Source: Bos javanicus (Eukaryota; Chordata; Mammalia; Artiodactyla; Bovidae). From it: a DNA stretch of 64,000 nucleotides. Each line of letters begins with the position of its first letter. Positions within the stretch are counted from its first letter, which is position 1. The notes under the pieces were generated by a model. The model was not told the origin of the DNA and did not search any database. It saw nothing but the letters and a program-made list of their open reading frames with translations. Shown here in pieces: positions 1 to 10,925 of the stretch. The DNA is taken from contig NC_083876.1 in NCBI RefSeq assembly GCF_032452875.1, positions 26,014,001-26,078,000 of the forward strand. The letters run 5' to 3'. The translations under genes and the position numbers were made by a program.

Positions 1-1611
1 CTTATTTTTTCTCCCCATTATAAATAGTTATATATAAAATATTCACTTTTATTTTTATTGCTTTTTACCATTTCACCATTTGATTTTAGTAAGACCTTGC
101 CCCTTTTGTATAAGCACTTTGCTAAAAGTGGTTCTTAAAACAGTATTCTTTTCAGGGAGCCTAAGCTCTGGCCAAATGAACTGGAGCTGATTAAGAGGTG
201 GAAGATGACGATAGGAGGAGAGGGAAGGAGTTGGAAGCCATTTGAAAGTAGGTTGCAGACCTCATGCCCCCCAAATCGGATACTTGAGGATTTTGGAGCA
301 ACACAGAAATGAAGAGATGGAATAAGAGGGGCTCTTGGGACTTTGGAGATTAGAAATATGTACTGAGCACCTGCGTGCTCTCACTGTCTCATTTCAGCCT
401 TTCTGTGCGTTTTGGCTCTCTGAACTCTACTCTGGGGCTTCTCGCCCTCCATCTCATCATGCAGCTGGTTCCTGGGTGGCTGGTTAGAGTTACATGGCCA
501 TCCCTTGGACCAGTCACTGGCCACAGAGATTCTCGTCTTTTGGGTTACCGCCCACCTGATTGACATTGTGTTTTTGTGAGGGAGGAAGACAGGAGGGGTA
601 GGGTTAGGCACAGTGGAGGAACTTGCAGGGACAATTTTCAGCTTGATATGAGACACTGGTACTTCCTACTAATGCTGCCTAAAGTCCACTTGAGCAGCCT
701 CTTGGGGTGCTAGGTTCCCACCATGAGGCATGTGTGGGGGGAGGACACAAGTCCCCACTGATGGTGCTGAGGGGTTTGCTGCACGTGGATGGTTTCGCTC
801 ACTGCCCTTTAACATCTCTTTTCAGCCTGTGAGTCTGTGAGCTTAACAAACTGCTATCTTGTAATTTCCTTTATGTTAGTGACAATAGCTTCCCATTTGT
901 GTAGTGCTTTACATTTTGCAAATAAAAACATTAACAATAGAAAGTGAACATAATGGTATACCAAAAATTTATTTGAGCTTCGTAATTCACTGATACTTTC
1001 CTGTTTTCCCCACAGTCAGATTTGGTTTGAACTGTAGTACTTACTGTTGAGGGCTTCCCCGGTGGCTCAGCAGTAAAGAATGTGCCTGCAATGCAGGAGA
1101 TGAGGGTTTGATCCCTGAGTTGGGAAGATCCCCTGGAGGAGGGTATGGCATCCCCCTCCAGTATTCTTGACTAGAGAATCCCATGGACAGGGGAGCCTGG
1201 TGGGCCACAGTCCATCAGGTCGCAAAGAGTCTAAATCAACTGAAGCGACTGAGCACGCATGCACTTACGGTTGAAATTGACATGCATTTGGGGACTCTCA
1301 TCCACAAGATAGAAAACCTTTGGCCTCACTTCTGTTATTTCTGTAATCGTCTCTCATACCCTCATTGTCCTTGATTGTGTCTAGTGTGCTGCAGGCCACA
1401 ACATAAGTACTCCTGAATAAATACATATAAATAAAGACACTTACTTATTTAACATACACAACTGCTCTCCTTGTTAGCCTAAATCTTCTCCAATATTCTG
1501 CTGCCCCTTTGGGAGTTATTTGGAAGAGTGTGAGTCCATTATTTGGCATTTGCAGATGAGTTGTTAACTAACAAATGTGAACATGATTAAAATAACGGTT
1601 TGATCTTTCAG
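1..1611 (+). other. HDDC2 intron (3' part)
   Basis: I recognise no exon here. The only clear repeat is the Bov-tA at 1051-1260. Short open frames around 375-656 have no family signature and are treated as chance. Confidence 0.6.
1051..1260 (+). mobile_element. Bov-tA SINE
   Basis: Ruminant tRNA-derived SINE: head gcttccccggtggctcag, internal 'cccctggag...' block and tail of the gagtc...gaagcgactgagcac type. It is flanked by imperfect target-site duplications acttactgttga (1039-1050) and acttacggttga (1263-1274), which fixes the boundaries. Confidence 0.93.
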
Positions 1612-1680
1612 GAAGCAATGAAGCAGCTAACCCAGCTCCTCCCAGAGGATCTCCAGAAGGAGCTCTATGAACTTTGGGAA
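1612..1680 (+). CDS. HDDC2: HDDC2 internal coding exon (antepenultimate coding exon)
   Basis: This 69-nt exon encodes 23 residues beginning EAMKQLTQLLPEDLQKE and ending ELWE. It lies between a pyrimidine-rich acceptor (ctttcag) and a perfect gtaagt donor, phase 0 at both ends. The peptide matches the helix after the HD motif of HDDC2, a metal-dependent HD-domain phosphohydrolase that removes phosphate from deoxynucleoside 5'-monophosphates (established for the YfbR/HDDC2 family). The exons carrying the HD motif and the start codon are upstream of base 1. The next exon, 4.0 kb downstream, continues in frame as E-Y-E-T. I see no disabling change. Identification comes from recalled family sequence, not an alignment. 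Confidence 0.95.
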
Positions 1681-1994
1681 GTAAGTATATACACTGGGTT
1701 GCTTTTTATCGTAACTGAATTTGTATGGCACGTCAGTGTTTTAGTTGCCTTAGAGTATCTTAACGTGCCGTGTATAACTTACCTGCTTTCTGGATTGTCT
1801 GATTCTCACATCCCAGCTGTTATAGGTGTCTGTCAGGGCTAATAGGAATGATTCTTCCTTCCACGTTCTGCATTTCCCTTCTCACCATAATGCCTGGTAC
1901 AAATACTGACTCAGAGCCCCTGGATTTCCTGATGCATTGCTCTCATCCTCCACTGTGCCAGCCTCACACCCACCCATCTCTGGTCCTTGAGAGA

Positions 1995-2115
1995 AACGTG
2001 GGCTTTGGGGTCATTCAGAACTGGGTTCCCAACTCACTGCTTCCTGGCTCAGTGGCCTTGGGCTCATTCGCCTCCCTGAGTCAGCTGCGCATCTGTGAAA
2101 CCCGTAAGGGTTGTT
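1995..2115 (+). repeat. MIR fragment
   Basis: The order 'ctgggttccca...cactgcttcctggctcagtggcc...cctccctgagtcagctgcgcatctgtgaaa' follows the tRNA-derived MIR core (splicing-style 'tctgtaaaatggg' motif degenerate). Ancient and diverged. Confidence 0.6.
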
Positions 2116-2569
2116 CAGGTTGCATGAGGTCAAGGGCAGATGTGCCGTGGAGCCCAGCACCGAACGTGGGCCCCGTCGGGCCTCAGTGCCTCCCTGGTGC
2201 TGCTGATAGCAGGCGGCTCTGGGGAAGGGGCATGCCTAGTGCTCCTGTTGTCCCCCTCCTAGTGCTGACTTCCACGTGTGAAGGGAAAATAACACATCCT
2301 TGCCTCGGGCAGTTTCTCACTTCCCTCCAACCTCTTCCCCTGCCTTCCTTGCTTGAGCCCCTAGCCCTCCTTACTCTGGGGTAGCCCTGCCTCATTGCTC
2401 TGGAGGCCGGAAGTCCAGATCATGGTGTGGGCAGGGCCATGTTCCGATTCCCTCCTTGCCTCTCCCTGGCTTCTGGTGATGCCTTGTCCAGCTTTGGCAG
2501 CCCTGCCTCTGAACACATGGCTCCAGGCTCTGCTTCCGTAGCCAGCTGTTGTTTTCCCCGTGTCTGTGC

Positions 2570-2779
2570 ATGCGTACTAAGGCGCTTCAGTCAAGTCTGA
2601 CTCTTTGCGACCCTATGTACTGTAGCCCGCCAGGCTCCTCTGTCCGTGGGAATTCTCCAGGTTTGAATACTGAAGTGGGTGGCCATGCCCTCCTCCAGGG
2701 GATCTTCCTGACCCAGGGATCGAACCTGCATTGCGTACATTACAGCCAGATTATTTACCACTGAGACACCAGGGAAGCT
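2570..2779 (-). mobile_element. Bov-tA SINE
   Basis: Reverse-complement Bov-tA: plus-strand order runs from 'cttcagtcaagtctgactctttgcgacc' to 'accagggaagct'. It lies in the first HDDC2 intron of this window. Confidence 0.92.
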
Positions 2780-3044
2780 GCCTGTGCCGCCTCACCACCC
2801 CCACCCCCCGCCCTGTGTCTGTATCTGGGCCCAATTCCCTCTTGTAAGAATGTTGATCATTAGATTAAGATCCGTCCTAATCCACTATGGCTCTTTCTTA
2901 ATTTGATTACATCTGTAAAGACTGTTTGCAAATAAGATCACATTCATAGATTACAAGTAGATTTGAACTTTGTGGAAACACTGTAAACATAGAACAGCTG
3001 TCATATTACACATTTTAAAAATCATGTTCAATATTAACACGTTG

Positions 3045-3215
3045 GCTTTGGTATGAGATTTCCAGGGGTCGAATTAGTGGCTCCTCTGTTTACTAGCTGT
3101 GTGATCTCGGGCAACTTACGGTACCTCTCTGAATGTCATTTCCTCATCTACAGAATGGCACTAATAGTATACCTGTATTACAGGGTTGTATGGCAATCAA
3201 GTTAATTAGTATGGT
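3045..3215 (+). repeat. MIR element
   Basis: Contains 'tactagctgtgtgatctcgggcaactta', then 'cctctctgaatgtcatttcctcatctacagaatgg', then a 'cagggttgta' block, in MIR consensus order. Confidence 0.8.
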
Positions 3216-3228
3216 AAGCAGTTGGAAA

Positions 3229-3430
3229 GCTTTCCTGGTGGCTCAGTGGTAAAGAATCTACCTGCCAATGCAGGAGACACCGGTTCCATCTCTGGGTCAG
3301 GAAGATAGCCTGGAGAAGGAAGTGACAACCCACTCCAGTATTCTTGCCTGAGAAGTCCCATGTACAGAGGAGTCTGGCAGGCTGCAGTCCATGGGGTTGC
3401 AAAAGAGTCAGACATAACTTAGCAACCAAT
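3229..3430 (+). mobile_element. Bov-tA SINE
   Basis: Head gctttcctggtggctcagtg, SINE body with 'ccactccagtattcttgcct' and end 'gagtcagacataacttagcaacc'. It is inserted just after the MIR at 3045-3215. Confidence 0.93.
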
Positions 3431-3929
3431 GATGACCACGCAGTTAGAATATTGCCTGACATATGTAGTATGTTTTTCTGTCTCCAGTCTGTGTGGTCTG
3501 GTTTTGATTTCAGAAAATAGGGTCATTCTGAATGCAGGGAACTTTGAGTAGTGCTAGGTACATAGAAAATGGCAGTTGAATTGATTTCTGAAATGTAAAT
3601 CACTGCTGTTCACCACTAACAACAGCTTTCGGCCCAAAGGGTCACGTCTAGTTAAAGCAATTATAATTTATCGTTTGCCACAGAAGCGTGAAATCACATT
3701 TCAGTAAGTCAAGAGAAAGCATTTTCACTTTTTCCTCGAAGTATCACAGAAGGATGTCCTCTCTACCACCTGAGTTTTCCTTTAAAGAAAGAGCCCTTCG
3801 AATCCTAAGGCAGATCAGGATCTGCTCCCCGCCACGTGCCCAATGCCTGGCACACACACCTACCTTTGAATTGTTTCCCAGCCTGCAGCTGAAGATCCAG
3901 CTGGGTTAAAAAGTACTCCTTCAAAAGGT

Positions 3930-4053
3930 CCCTGGAGAAGGAAATGGCAACCCACTCCAGTATTCTTGCTGGAGAATCCCATGGACAGAGGAGCCTGGCG
4001 GGCTACAGTCCATGGGGTCGCAAAGAGTCAGACACGACTGAGCATGTAAGCAC
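3930..4053 (+). mobile_element. Bov-A2-type SINE monomer
   Basis: Begins 'ctggagaaggaaatggcaac' and ends 'gagtcagacacgactgagca': one BovA unit without the tRNA head. Confidence 0.88.
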
Positions 4054-4917
4054 TTCGGAGGTCTCCTTGTTCTTTCCTCTGAAGTAAAAGGGGGTAGGAT
4101 TTCGGTGGGGAGTTTGATGTGCAGCAATATGAGGGTCCTGGGTCCCAGAGGGAGAGGCACTAAGGTGGGAAAGCGTGACATGCAGAAGATTAACTTTATG
4201 TCTGCACTGTGGTCAGGGCCAGCCTTTCTCCAAGGGAGACAGGCAACCTTTGACCTTCTTTGCCTTTCCTCTCTCTCTTCCCTTTGGGTCCTCCATGTTG
4301 AAGACCTAGAAGTTGTATATCTTTCCTGCTTGAAGCCCTTCTGTTGCTCTGCAAACACCCACCGGAGCTGCATCTAATAAAAACCAAGAAACCATCAGTG
4401 ATTCACAACACATCACCCTGGCTAGAGAAAGCATGGCAGATTCATTATCTAGGGTGGAATTAGAAACGAGAGCCTGACACAGAAATCAGCTGGGAACACT
4501 TTGGGCTTAACAGAAGAATGCTTCTCTGCGGTCTTAACTGGGGCATGTGGTTGTGTGACGCGTGTGCTCTAAGACGCCGACTGCCTGTAGCTTCTTGTTT
4601 CAGGCCTGCACTGAGGAGGGAGGGACCAGTGGGGCGAGGAAAGGTAAATACGCTGCTTCCTGCCCACTGCCTTCACTGCCTGCCTGCCACCAACACGTGC
4701 ACATACACCCGGCAGAAAGAGTTCTCAGACCCTGGCTGTATCCTCAAGAGGGGTGTGATTAGCTCCTTTCTATTCTGAAAGCAAAGACAGAGCTTCCCAG
4801 TGTAGAGTGGAAACCAAAACTAAAGGAGAAAGCCAGAAACTCACTTCAAACGGAAAAGGAGACCTGACACTAAATGGAGAGGGAACTAACTGGAGAAGCA
4901 TAGAATGAAATATTTGT
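4054..4917. other. HDDC2 intron, no recognised feature
   Basis: Mostly unique sequence. Several open frames on both strands (for example 4105-4377 and 4518-4778) overlap one another and lack splice signals or family motifs. Confidence 0.5.
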
Positions 4918-5134
4918 TGTTGTTTCGTTGCTCAGTCGTGTCTGACTCTTGCAGCCCCATGGACTGTAGTCCACCAGGCTCCCCCGTCCGTGGGTTTCTC
5001 CAGGCAGGAATACTGCTGTGGGTTGCCATGTCCTCCTGCAGAGGATTTTCCCAAACCCATGGATCGAACCCACATCTCCATGTTTCCTGCGTAGCAGGCA
5101 GATTCTTTACCACCTAGCCATCGGGGAAGCCTCA
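4918..5134 (-). mobile_element. Bov-tA SINE
   Basis: Reverse-orientation Bov-tA ending 'cggggaagcct' on the plus strand, flanked by the exact duplication atgaaatatt at 4905-4914 and 5137-5146. Confidence 0.94.
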
Positions 5135-5443
5135 AGATGAAATATTAACTTGAAATTAATACTCAGAATCTGGATTAAAGAATAATGATCTTGAAGACAA
5201 GTTACTAAACAGGAAGGAGAATGTTTGGAAGTACCCATGTGAACACATGAGACTTGGCAGGCATCAGGTGGACTAGATGGAATTGTGAGTGCCCGCATGG
5301 AACGTGGGTGTTAAGCTGTGGAATTGTGTTTGAATAGTCTCTGTGATGGTCTTGTATACAGCGGAGAAATATGGCCAATGGAGAACGTGCTTTTAGCTGT
5401 AACTGATTCCGGGTACCAGGTCTTCCTGGCATAACCTGCCATG

Positions 5444-5645
5444 TGGGCTTCCCAGGTGGCCCTTCTGCTGGTGCAGAAGACATAAGAGAGACGGCTTCAA
5501 TCCCTGGGTTGGGAAGATCCCTTGGAAGAGGAAATGACAACCCACTCCAGTATTCTTGCCTGGGGAACTGCATGAACAGAGGAGCCTGGTGGGCTACAGT
5601 CCATGGGGTTGCAAAGAGTCAGACACGACGGAAGCGACTTAGCAC
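5444..5645 (+). mobile_element. Bov-tA SINE just upstream of an HDDC2 exon
   Basis: Head gggcttcccaggtggcccttctg, then 'ggttgggaagatcc' and tail 'cacgacggaagcgacttagca'. Its 3' end lies about 50 bp before the exon at 5694. Confidence 0.92.
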
Positions 5646-5693
5646 CCACATGTGCAGCCCTAATCATGCTGCTTTAATTGTCCCTTTACTTAG

Positions 5694-5832
5694 GAATATG
5701 AGACCCAGTCTAGTGCAGAAGCTAAATTCGTGAAGCAGCTAGACCAATGTGAGATGATTCTTCAGGCATCTGAATATGAAGACCTTGAGAACAAGCCTGG
5801 GAGACTGCAGGACTTCTACGACTCCACAGCAG
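5694..5832 (+). CDS. HDDC2: HDDC2 coding exon (penultimate)
   Basis: This 139-nt exon encodes 46 residues plus one base. It starts EYETQSSAEAKFVKQLDQCE and ends in LQDFYDSTA. The acceptor is tttacttag and the donor is GT-ACGC, a weaker donor but a valid GT. The Asp in FVKQLDQCEMILQA sits where HD-domain nucleotidases place the last metal-binding aspartate (family knowledge), so this exon completes the active site begun by upstream exons. The final G is shared with the next exon to make Gly (phase 1). A Bov-tA SINE ends only about 50 bp before the acceptor (5444-5645), close to where the branch point should lie, which is notable but leaves the polypyrimidine tract intact. Confidence 0.95.
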
Positions 5833-5984
5833 GTACGCAGCACTGATGTCAATAAGCATCATTTCAGTTTGGCTTAACTTACTCCTAGTGTAATGACTAA
5901 TATTACCTTAGGGAAGTCCATGGTTGTTCAACCCTCCTCTGACCCTTTCATATGGAGCATCTGAGAAGAAAATGGTGGGATTCA

Positions 5985-6195
5985 TGGTGTGAGGCTACCT
6001 AATGCAAGAGAGCCTTGCCGCCCTGGAGTCTGAGCACCAGACTCACATCACGCATACTGGCTGTGTGCTCCTAGGTGATCTCCTGACCTCTCTGTATCCT
6101 TCCTAAAAAATGGAAATCATAGTACCCTACAAGTAGGTTGGTTGGTTTTGAGATTTAAGAGAGATGATGAATGTCAAAGTGCATTATGTCAGTGC
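5985..6195 (+). repeat. MIR element
   Basis: MIR-order blocks: 'ggagtctgagcaccagactcacatca', 'actggctgtgtgctcctaggtgatct', 'taaaaaatggaaatcatagtaccctac'. Confidence 0.7.
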
Positions 6196-6284
6196 TTACT
6201 AGATAGAAGGTCATGTAAGGTAGAGGTAGAGATAGAGATTTAAAAAGAGAAAACTGCAGGCAGCGAAGTCATCATTGTCGCTAT

Positions 6285-6710
6285 AGCCCTACAGAGCACA
6301 GGCCTGAAGCTGCTTGGGTTTACATCTTGGTTCTTCCACGTTCAGCTTAGGTAACCTCCAGTAGATTACTTCACCTAGTTCTGGGTCTTCGTTTCCTTAT
6401 TCTTGGGGCTTCCTGTGTAGCTCAGTCGGTAAAAGCATCTGCCTGCAATGTGGGAGACCTGGATTCAATTCCTGGGTCAGAAAGATCCCAATGGCAACCC
6501 ACTCCAGTATTCTTGAAGGGGGAATCCCATGGACAGAGGAGCCTGGCACGCTACAGTTCATGGGATCACAAGAGTCGGACACGACTTAGCACTACCTTTC
6601 TTTTCTTCTTTCTTCCTCATTTTTAAATTGAGAATGATTATAGAGTCTACTTTATAGGGTTGTTTGAGGATATATGTGAAGTGTTTAGAAGACTGCCTGG
6701 CAGTAAGCCT
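6285..6710 (+). repeat. MIR element split by a SINE
   Basis: The left half (6285-6404, ending in a 'gtttccttatt' block) and right half (6600-6710, 'aaattgagaatgattatagagtctactttatagggttg') form one MIR. A Bov-tA at 6406-6592 interrupts it. Confidence 0.72.
6406..6592 (+). mobile_element. Bov-tA SINE inserted in MIR
   Basis: Head ggggcttcctgtgtagctcag, body 'ccactccagtattcttgaag', end 'gtcggacacgacttagcac'. The nesting shows that it is younger than the surrounding MIR. Confidence 0.92.
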
Positions 6711-7047
6711 TGGCTGTCTTCATTTTGGCACAACTTCTGCAGCGAGGAGCCAGGGGCACTGACCACGGGTCTCCTGTTGCTCCCTGGAATAGAGCTCCAG
6801 CTCTCTTCCCTTGGAGTTCCCCAGGCTCAGCTGACCCTCCGTCTCTCCTGAGAGAACTGTCAGAGATGGCCTTGCTGTGACCTCTCCCGACCCTTTTGTG
6901 GCCTCATCAAGTCCAGCAAAGTCCCAGCTCCAAAATAAGCTCCCAGATCTAATTTGCATTATAATGGGGTTGATTTGATTTTCCTTCTGTCTGGGCTCAC
7001 TTACCTCTGCCCTAGGCAAGGCCCTCATTGTTTCTGTATGGATGGCG

Positions 7048-7670
7048 GGTCAGTCAGTCAGTCACTTCAGTCGCTCAGTCGTGTCTGACTCTTTGCGACC
7101 CCATGAATCGCAGCATGCCAGGCTTCCCTGTCTATCACCAACTCCCAGAGTTCACTCAGACTCACGTCCATCGAGTCAGTGATGCCATCCAGCCATCTCA
7201 TCCTCTGTTGTCCCCTTCTCCTCCTGCCCCCAATCCCTCCCAGCATCAGAGTCTTTTCCAATGAGTCAACTCTTTGCATGAGGTGGCCAAAGTACTGGAG
7301 TCTCAGCTTTAGCATCATTCCTTCCAAAGAAATCCCAGGGCTGATCTCCTTCAGAATGGACTGGTTGGACCTCCTTGCAGTCCAAGGGACTCTCCACCCG
7401 GTGAGTCTTCTCCAGCACCACAGTTCAAAAGCATCAATTCTTTGGCGCTCAGCCTTCTTCACAGTCCAACTCTCACATCCATACGTGACCACAGGAAAAA
7501 CCATAGCCTTGACCAGACGAACCTTTGTTGGCAAAGTGATGTCTCTGTTTTTCAATATGCTAGTATCTAGGTTAGTCATAAATTTTCTTCCAAGGAGTAA
7601 GCGTCTTTTAATTTCATGGCTACAGTCACCATCTGCAGTGATTTTGGAGCCTAAAAAAATAAAGTCTGGT
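7048..7670 (-). mobile_element. BovB LINE, 5'-truncated
   Basis: The plus strand starts with the complement of the BovB 3' tail (gtcagtcagtcacttcagtc). The minus strand then reads a 170-codon open segment of the BovB ORF C-terminus (7067-7579), with blocks such as VFPVVTYGCESWTVKKAE and LQYFGHLMQRVDSLEKTLML. BovB is the RTE-type LINE of ruminants that mobilises Bov-tA and Bov-A. This fragment lacks the endonuclease and catalytic reverse-transcriptase parts, so it is inactive. Confidence 0.93.
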
Positions 7671-7804
7671 TATAACCACCGAATTTAATCTCCCAGGCTC
7701 AGGAGTTCACCCTGCACATCTCAGTGCTTTTCTCCTTTGTAGATCTTAAGTACCATCACATCTTTGCTTTATGGCTTTCCTCGTCCTTAAAAATAAAATC
7801 TTGA

Positions 7805-7922
7805 TATATCAGAGAATGGCAACCCACTCCAGTATTCTTGCCTGGAAAATTCCATAAATAGAGAAGCCTGGTGGGCTACAGTCCATGGGGCCACAAAGAG
7901 TCAGATCAACTGAGCAACTGAG
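7805..7922 (+). mobile_element. Bov-A SINE monomer
   Basis: Unit 'gagaatggcaacccactccag' through 'agtcagatcaactgagcaac', with no tRNA head. Confidence 0.85.
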
Positions 7923-8234
7923 CACAAACAGCTCTGTAGTCTCTGTTCAACTCTCTGGTTTCCTTTCTCAATCCTCCCTATCACAACTAAATGTTCCTTC
8001 TTTTTGCTCAGTCTGTGCGTGGTCCAGAGCATGCCACCGTGATGTCACAGTCTGACTTGCATTCTCCATTATGATGTTCCTAGTTGGGTTTCTTCCCAAA
8101 TCCCCATCTACTCACCCCACCCTATGGTAAGCTGTAGAGGGCCACGACCAGCTTTGTCTCCTCTGTCTTTGAAGTAAGTGATGCTCAAAATGTTTGACTT
8201 CAGTTAAATAGAATAACGCTGGAAACCAGGAAGT

Positions 8235-8455
8235 CAGTCAACTATAACCCATGGGCCAAACTGGCCTGCTGGTTCTTTGTGTAAATAAAGTTTTATTGAA
8301 ACAGCCACACTCTTTATGTGTTGTTTATACTGCTTTTGTGCTACAGCCACAGAGTTGAGTAGTTGGCCACAAAGGCCAAATTGTTCACAAAGCCCATAAT
8401 ATTTACTATGTGACTCTTTACTCTAACCTGCCAACTGTGTTAGAAGCAATGATCA
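8235..8455 (+). repeat. Ancient mammalian interspersed repeat
   Basis: The run of blocks 'cccatgggccaaactggc', 'gtaaataaagttttattgaa', 'cagagttgagtagtt' and 'aaatattta' resembles a well-known dispersed mammalian repeat. I cannot name the family with certainty. Confidence 0.5.
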
Positions 8456-8712
8456 GGTTCCCAGATAGCATCTTTTTCCCAATAAGGTCATAATCATGTT
8501 TGTGTTGTGCTTTACACTGTTATCCTCAGATAGATTCACAATGAAAAAAATAGAAAATGAAACATGAGAATACTGATAGAATCCAAAAATATGGGAGCTG
8601 GAAGGATCATCTAGTTTAAGCTCCACATGTTACCAAGGAAGAAACTTGAGCCTAGAAAGTGGGTGATGAGCCCACAGCCAAATTTGAGATTAAAACTCAC
8701 TGCACTTTCTCC

Positions 8713-8988
8713 CGGAGAAGGCAGTGGCACCCCACTCCAGTACTCTTGCTTGGAAAATCCCATGGACAGAGGAGCCTGGTGGACTGCAGTCCATGGGGTT
8801 TCTAAGAGTCGGACACGACTGAGCGACTTCCCTTTCACTTTTCATTTTCGTGCATTGGAGAAGGAAATGGCAACCCACTCCAGTGTTCTTGCCTGGAGAA
8901 TCCCAGGGACGGCAGAGCCTGGTGGGCTTCCGTCTATGGGTCACACAGAGTCGGACACGACTGACGCGACTTAGCAGCAGCAGCAGCA
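8713..8988 (+). mobile_element. Bov-A2 SINE (dimer)
   Basis: Two BovA monomers (8713-8830 and about 8857-8980) joined by the 'ttccctttcacttttcattttcgtgcat' linker, ending in a cagcagcag tail. Exact target-site duplication gcactttctcc at 8702-8712 and 8989-8999. Confidence 0.95.
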
Positions 8989-9218
8989 GCACTTTCTCCT
9001 CTGGTGTACTACTTCTAGTGAACAGTTAATAAAAACATGTAACCGATATAAGAAATGATTTCTCACCATTTTGCTTGCCCCGGTTTGAACAGGGTGGTCA
9101 TAGTAGAAAACATAAGAAGAGATCAGATTCTGGATATATTTTGAGGGTAGATTCAACAGGATTTGTATGTGGCGGTATCTGTAAGAGGAACCTGAGGGGT
9201 TTGGACTTGTCACTAGAT

Positions 9219-9420
9219 TGGGCTTCCCTGGTGACTTAGTCAGTAAAGAATCCACCTGCAATGCAGGAGACCTGATTTCCATCCCTGGGTTGGAAAGATC
9301 CCCTGGAAGAGGGCATGGCAACCCACTCCAGTAATCTTGCCTGGAGAATCCCACAGACAGAGGAGCCTGGCAGGATACAGTCCATTGGGTCACAAAGACA
9401 CGAATGAGCAACCAAGCACA
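9219..9420 (+). mobile_element. Bov-tA SINE with (CA)n tail
   Basis: Head gggcttccctggtgacttag to 'acgaatgagcaaccaag', then a short (ca)n run to about 9431. Confidence 0.92.
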
Positions 9421-10065
9421 CACACACACACTAGATGGGAAAGATGGGAAAAAATCAGGGGTCCCAGAAGCCAACGGGAGAAAGTTTCAGGAGGGCAGGA
9501 GTAGCCGTCAGATTGAGCAATGTGGTGCTGCTCGGTGGTGGAATGATGATAAGTCTGACGGCCAGCCTTTACACAGTGGGGCAGAGGGTGACCTGGAAAC
9601 AACACGGAGCGTGGAGGACAGGCCCCGCCTTGGTGCTAAGAGCTGCGTAAGACAGAAAACAGCCAGCACTGGGGGAGCTACAGGGAAAGCTGCACCACAG
9701 GGCCAGCCAGGGGTCAGGTAGGGCAAGAAAGTGAAAGGGACATTAAGCAAAGAGATGGCGCATAGGGAATAAATGGGATAGAGTTCACTGTGAAATGAAC
9801 AGTAAGCAGCAAAAGGCACTGGCAAGAGAAGACCATCAGGGAGGAGACGGTGGGCTTAACACCGCCCCTGCCAGCGTCTGTCCACCTAAAATAGCTCAGA
9901 GCTCGGTTATTGCCCAGGGCAGAAGTCCAGGGAAAGCCAAGGGTCCGGGAAGACAGGGCAGACCAGCTGATTTCAGGGTAAATGTTTGCATTCTTGTTTG
10001 CAAGCGAGGGGACAGCCTGGACCCACTGGTCTTCCTGTTAGTCTTTTCATATGTAGGTGCTTGAA

Positions 10066-10188
10066 AGTGAAAGTGTTACTCAGTTGTGTCTGGTTCTTTG
10101 TGACCTCATGGACTGTAGCCCACCAGGCTCCTCTGTCCATGGGATTCTCCAGGCAAGAATACTGGAATGGGTTGCCATTTCCTTCTCC
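10066..10188 (-). mobile_element. Bov-A SINE monomer with target-site duplication
   Basis: Reverse BovA unit from 'gaaagtgaaagtgttactcag' to 'gccatttccttctcc'. It is flanked by atgtaggtgcttg on both sides (around 10053 and 10191). Confidence 0.92.
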
Positions 10189-10572
10189 AATGTAGGTGCT
10201 TGGTTCCCCACAACTGCAGATTCAAAATGGCCAGAGGCTGTTCTCAGATGTTCCCAGAGAGGGCCCCAACCTCGCCGAGTTTCCCTGGAGTTCCCAGTAA
10301 AAGTTGCTTGTTGCAGTTTTGCCCAGCTCTGCCTGAGCTGCAGTCCTTTTCCTAATTCTCATCTTTCCTCTCCGTTGCATCTGGGGTGATGAAAAGTAAG
10401 TTCTGAGTGGTTGCCTCCAGCGCCTCTCCAGGACCTGGGATTGTATCATCTGTGTTGGAGTGAAGTGTGGGTCAGATCACAGAACCGAGCCCCTGGGAAG
10501 CCCTAGGACCCAGCTGGAGAAATTGATGTATTCTCTTGTCCTTATTTCTTCCCCCATCTTCTTGCCTTGCAG

Positions 10573-10670
10573 GAAAATTCAGTCACCCTGAGATAGTCCA
10601 GCTCGTTTCTGAACTTGAGGCAGAAAGAAACGCTAACATAGCCGGCGCCGCCAGTGAGCCCTGCTCCTGA
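10573..10670 (+). CDS. HDDC2: HDDC2 terminal coding exon with stop codon
   Basis: The acceptor ccttgcag is followed by the second and third bases of the shared Gly codon and then 31 codons, KFSHPEIVQLVSELEAERNA through SEPCS, ending at TGA (10668-10670). The peptide is the HDDC2 C-terminus: a helix (IVQLVSELEAER) and a variable Ala/Ser tail. Together the three exons in this window give about 100 residues, roughly the C-terminal half of a protein of about 200 residues. The gene is the left partner of a tail-to-tail pair with TPD52L1, whose stop codon is 6.6 kb away on the other strand. Confidence 0.95.
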
Positions 10671-10925
10671 GATGTGCCCTCCGTTGCTGCACTCCTGTAG
10701 CAAGCATTTCAGTTTTCTGTCTCGTGGTATTGTGTTTTGCCACTGTTGATCTGTTGATTTTCCCAGATGTGTTTATTTTCAATTGCCTGGACTCCAGCAA
10801 AAAACGTGATACAGTTTGGATAATAAAAGAAGCTATAGAATGTGGTCAAGAAAATGTTAGGGATGGAGACTTGGAAGCTGAGGGGGAGGGGTTTGAACTA
10901 AATAAAATTTTTGAATCTTAAACTT
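10671..10925 (+). terminator. HDDC2: HDDC2 3' UTR and poly(A) signals
   Basis: After the stop codon, about 250 nt of non-repetitive sequence contain two AATAAA hexamers, at 10822-10827 and 10901-10906. The second is followed within about 20-25 nt by a plausible cleavage zone near 10920-10930. The extent of the UTR is inferred from these signals only. Confidence 0.7.

Noticed and set aside
1848..2384. A 178-codon plus frame in an HDDC2 intron
   Set aside because: No family motif, no splice context, overlaps an MIR and an opposing frame. Composition is merely GC-rich.
8971..8990. (CAG)n runs as a trinucleotide expansion
   Set aside because: These are the normal tails of Bov-A2 SINEs. The same runs occur at 33144, 38264 and 51602.
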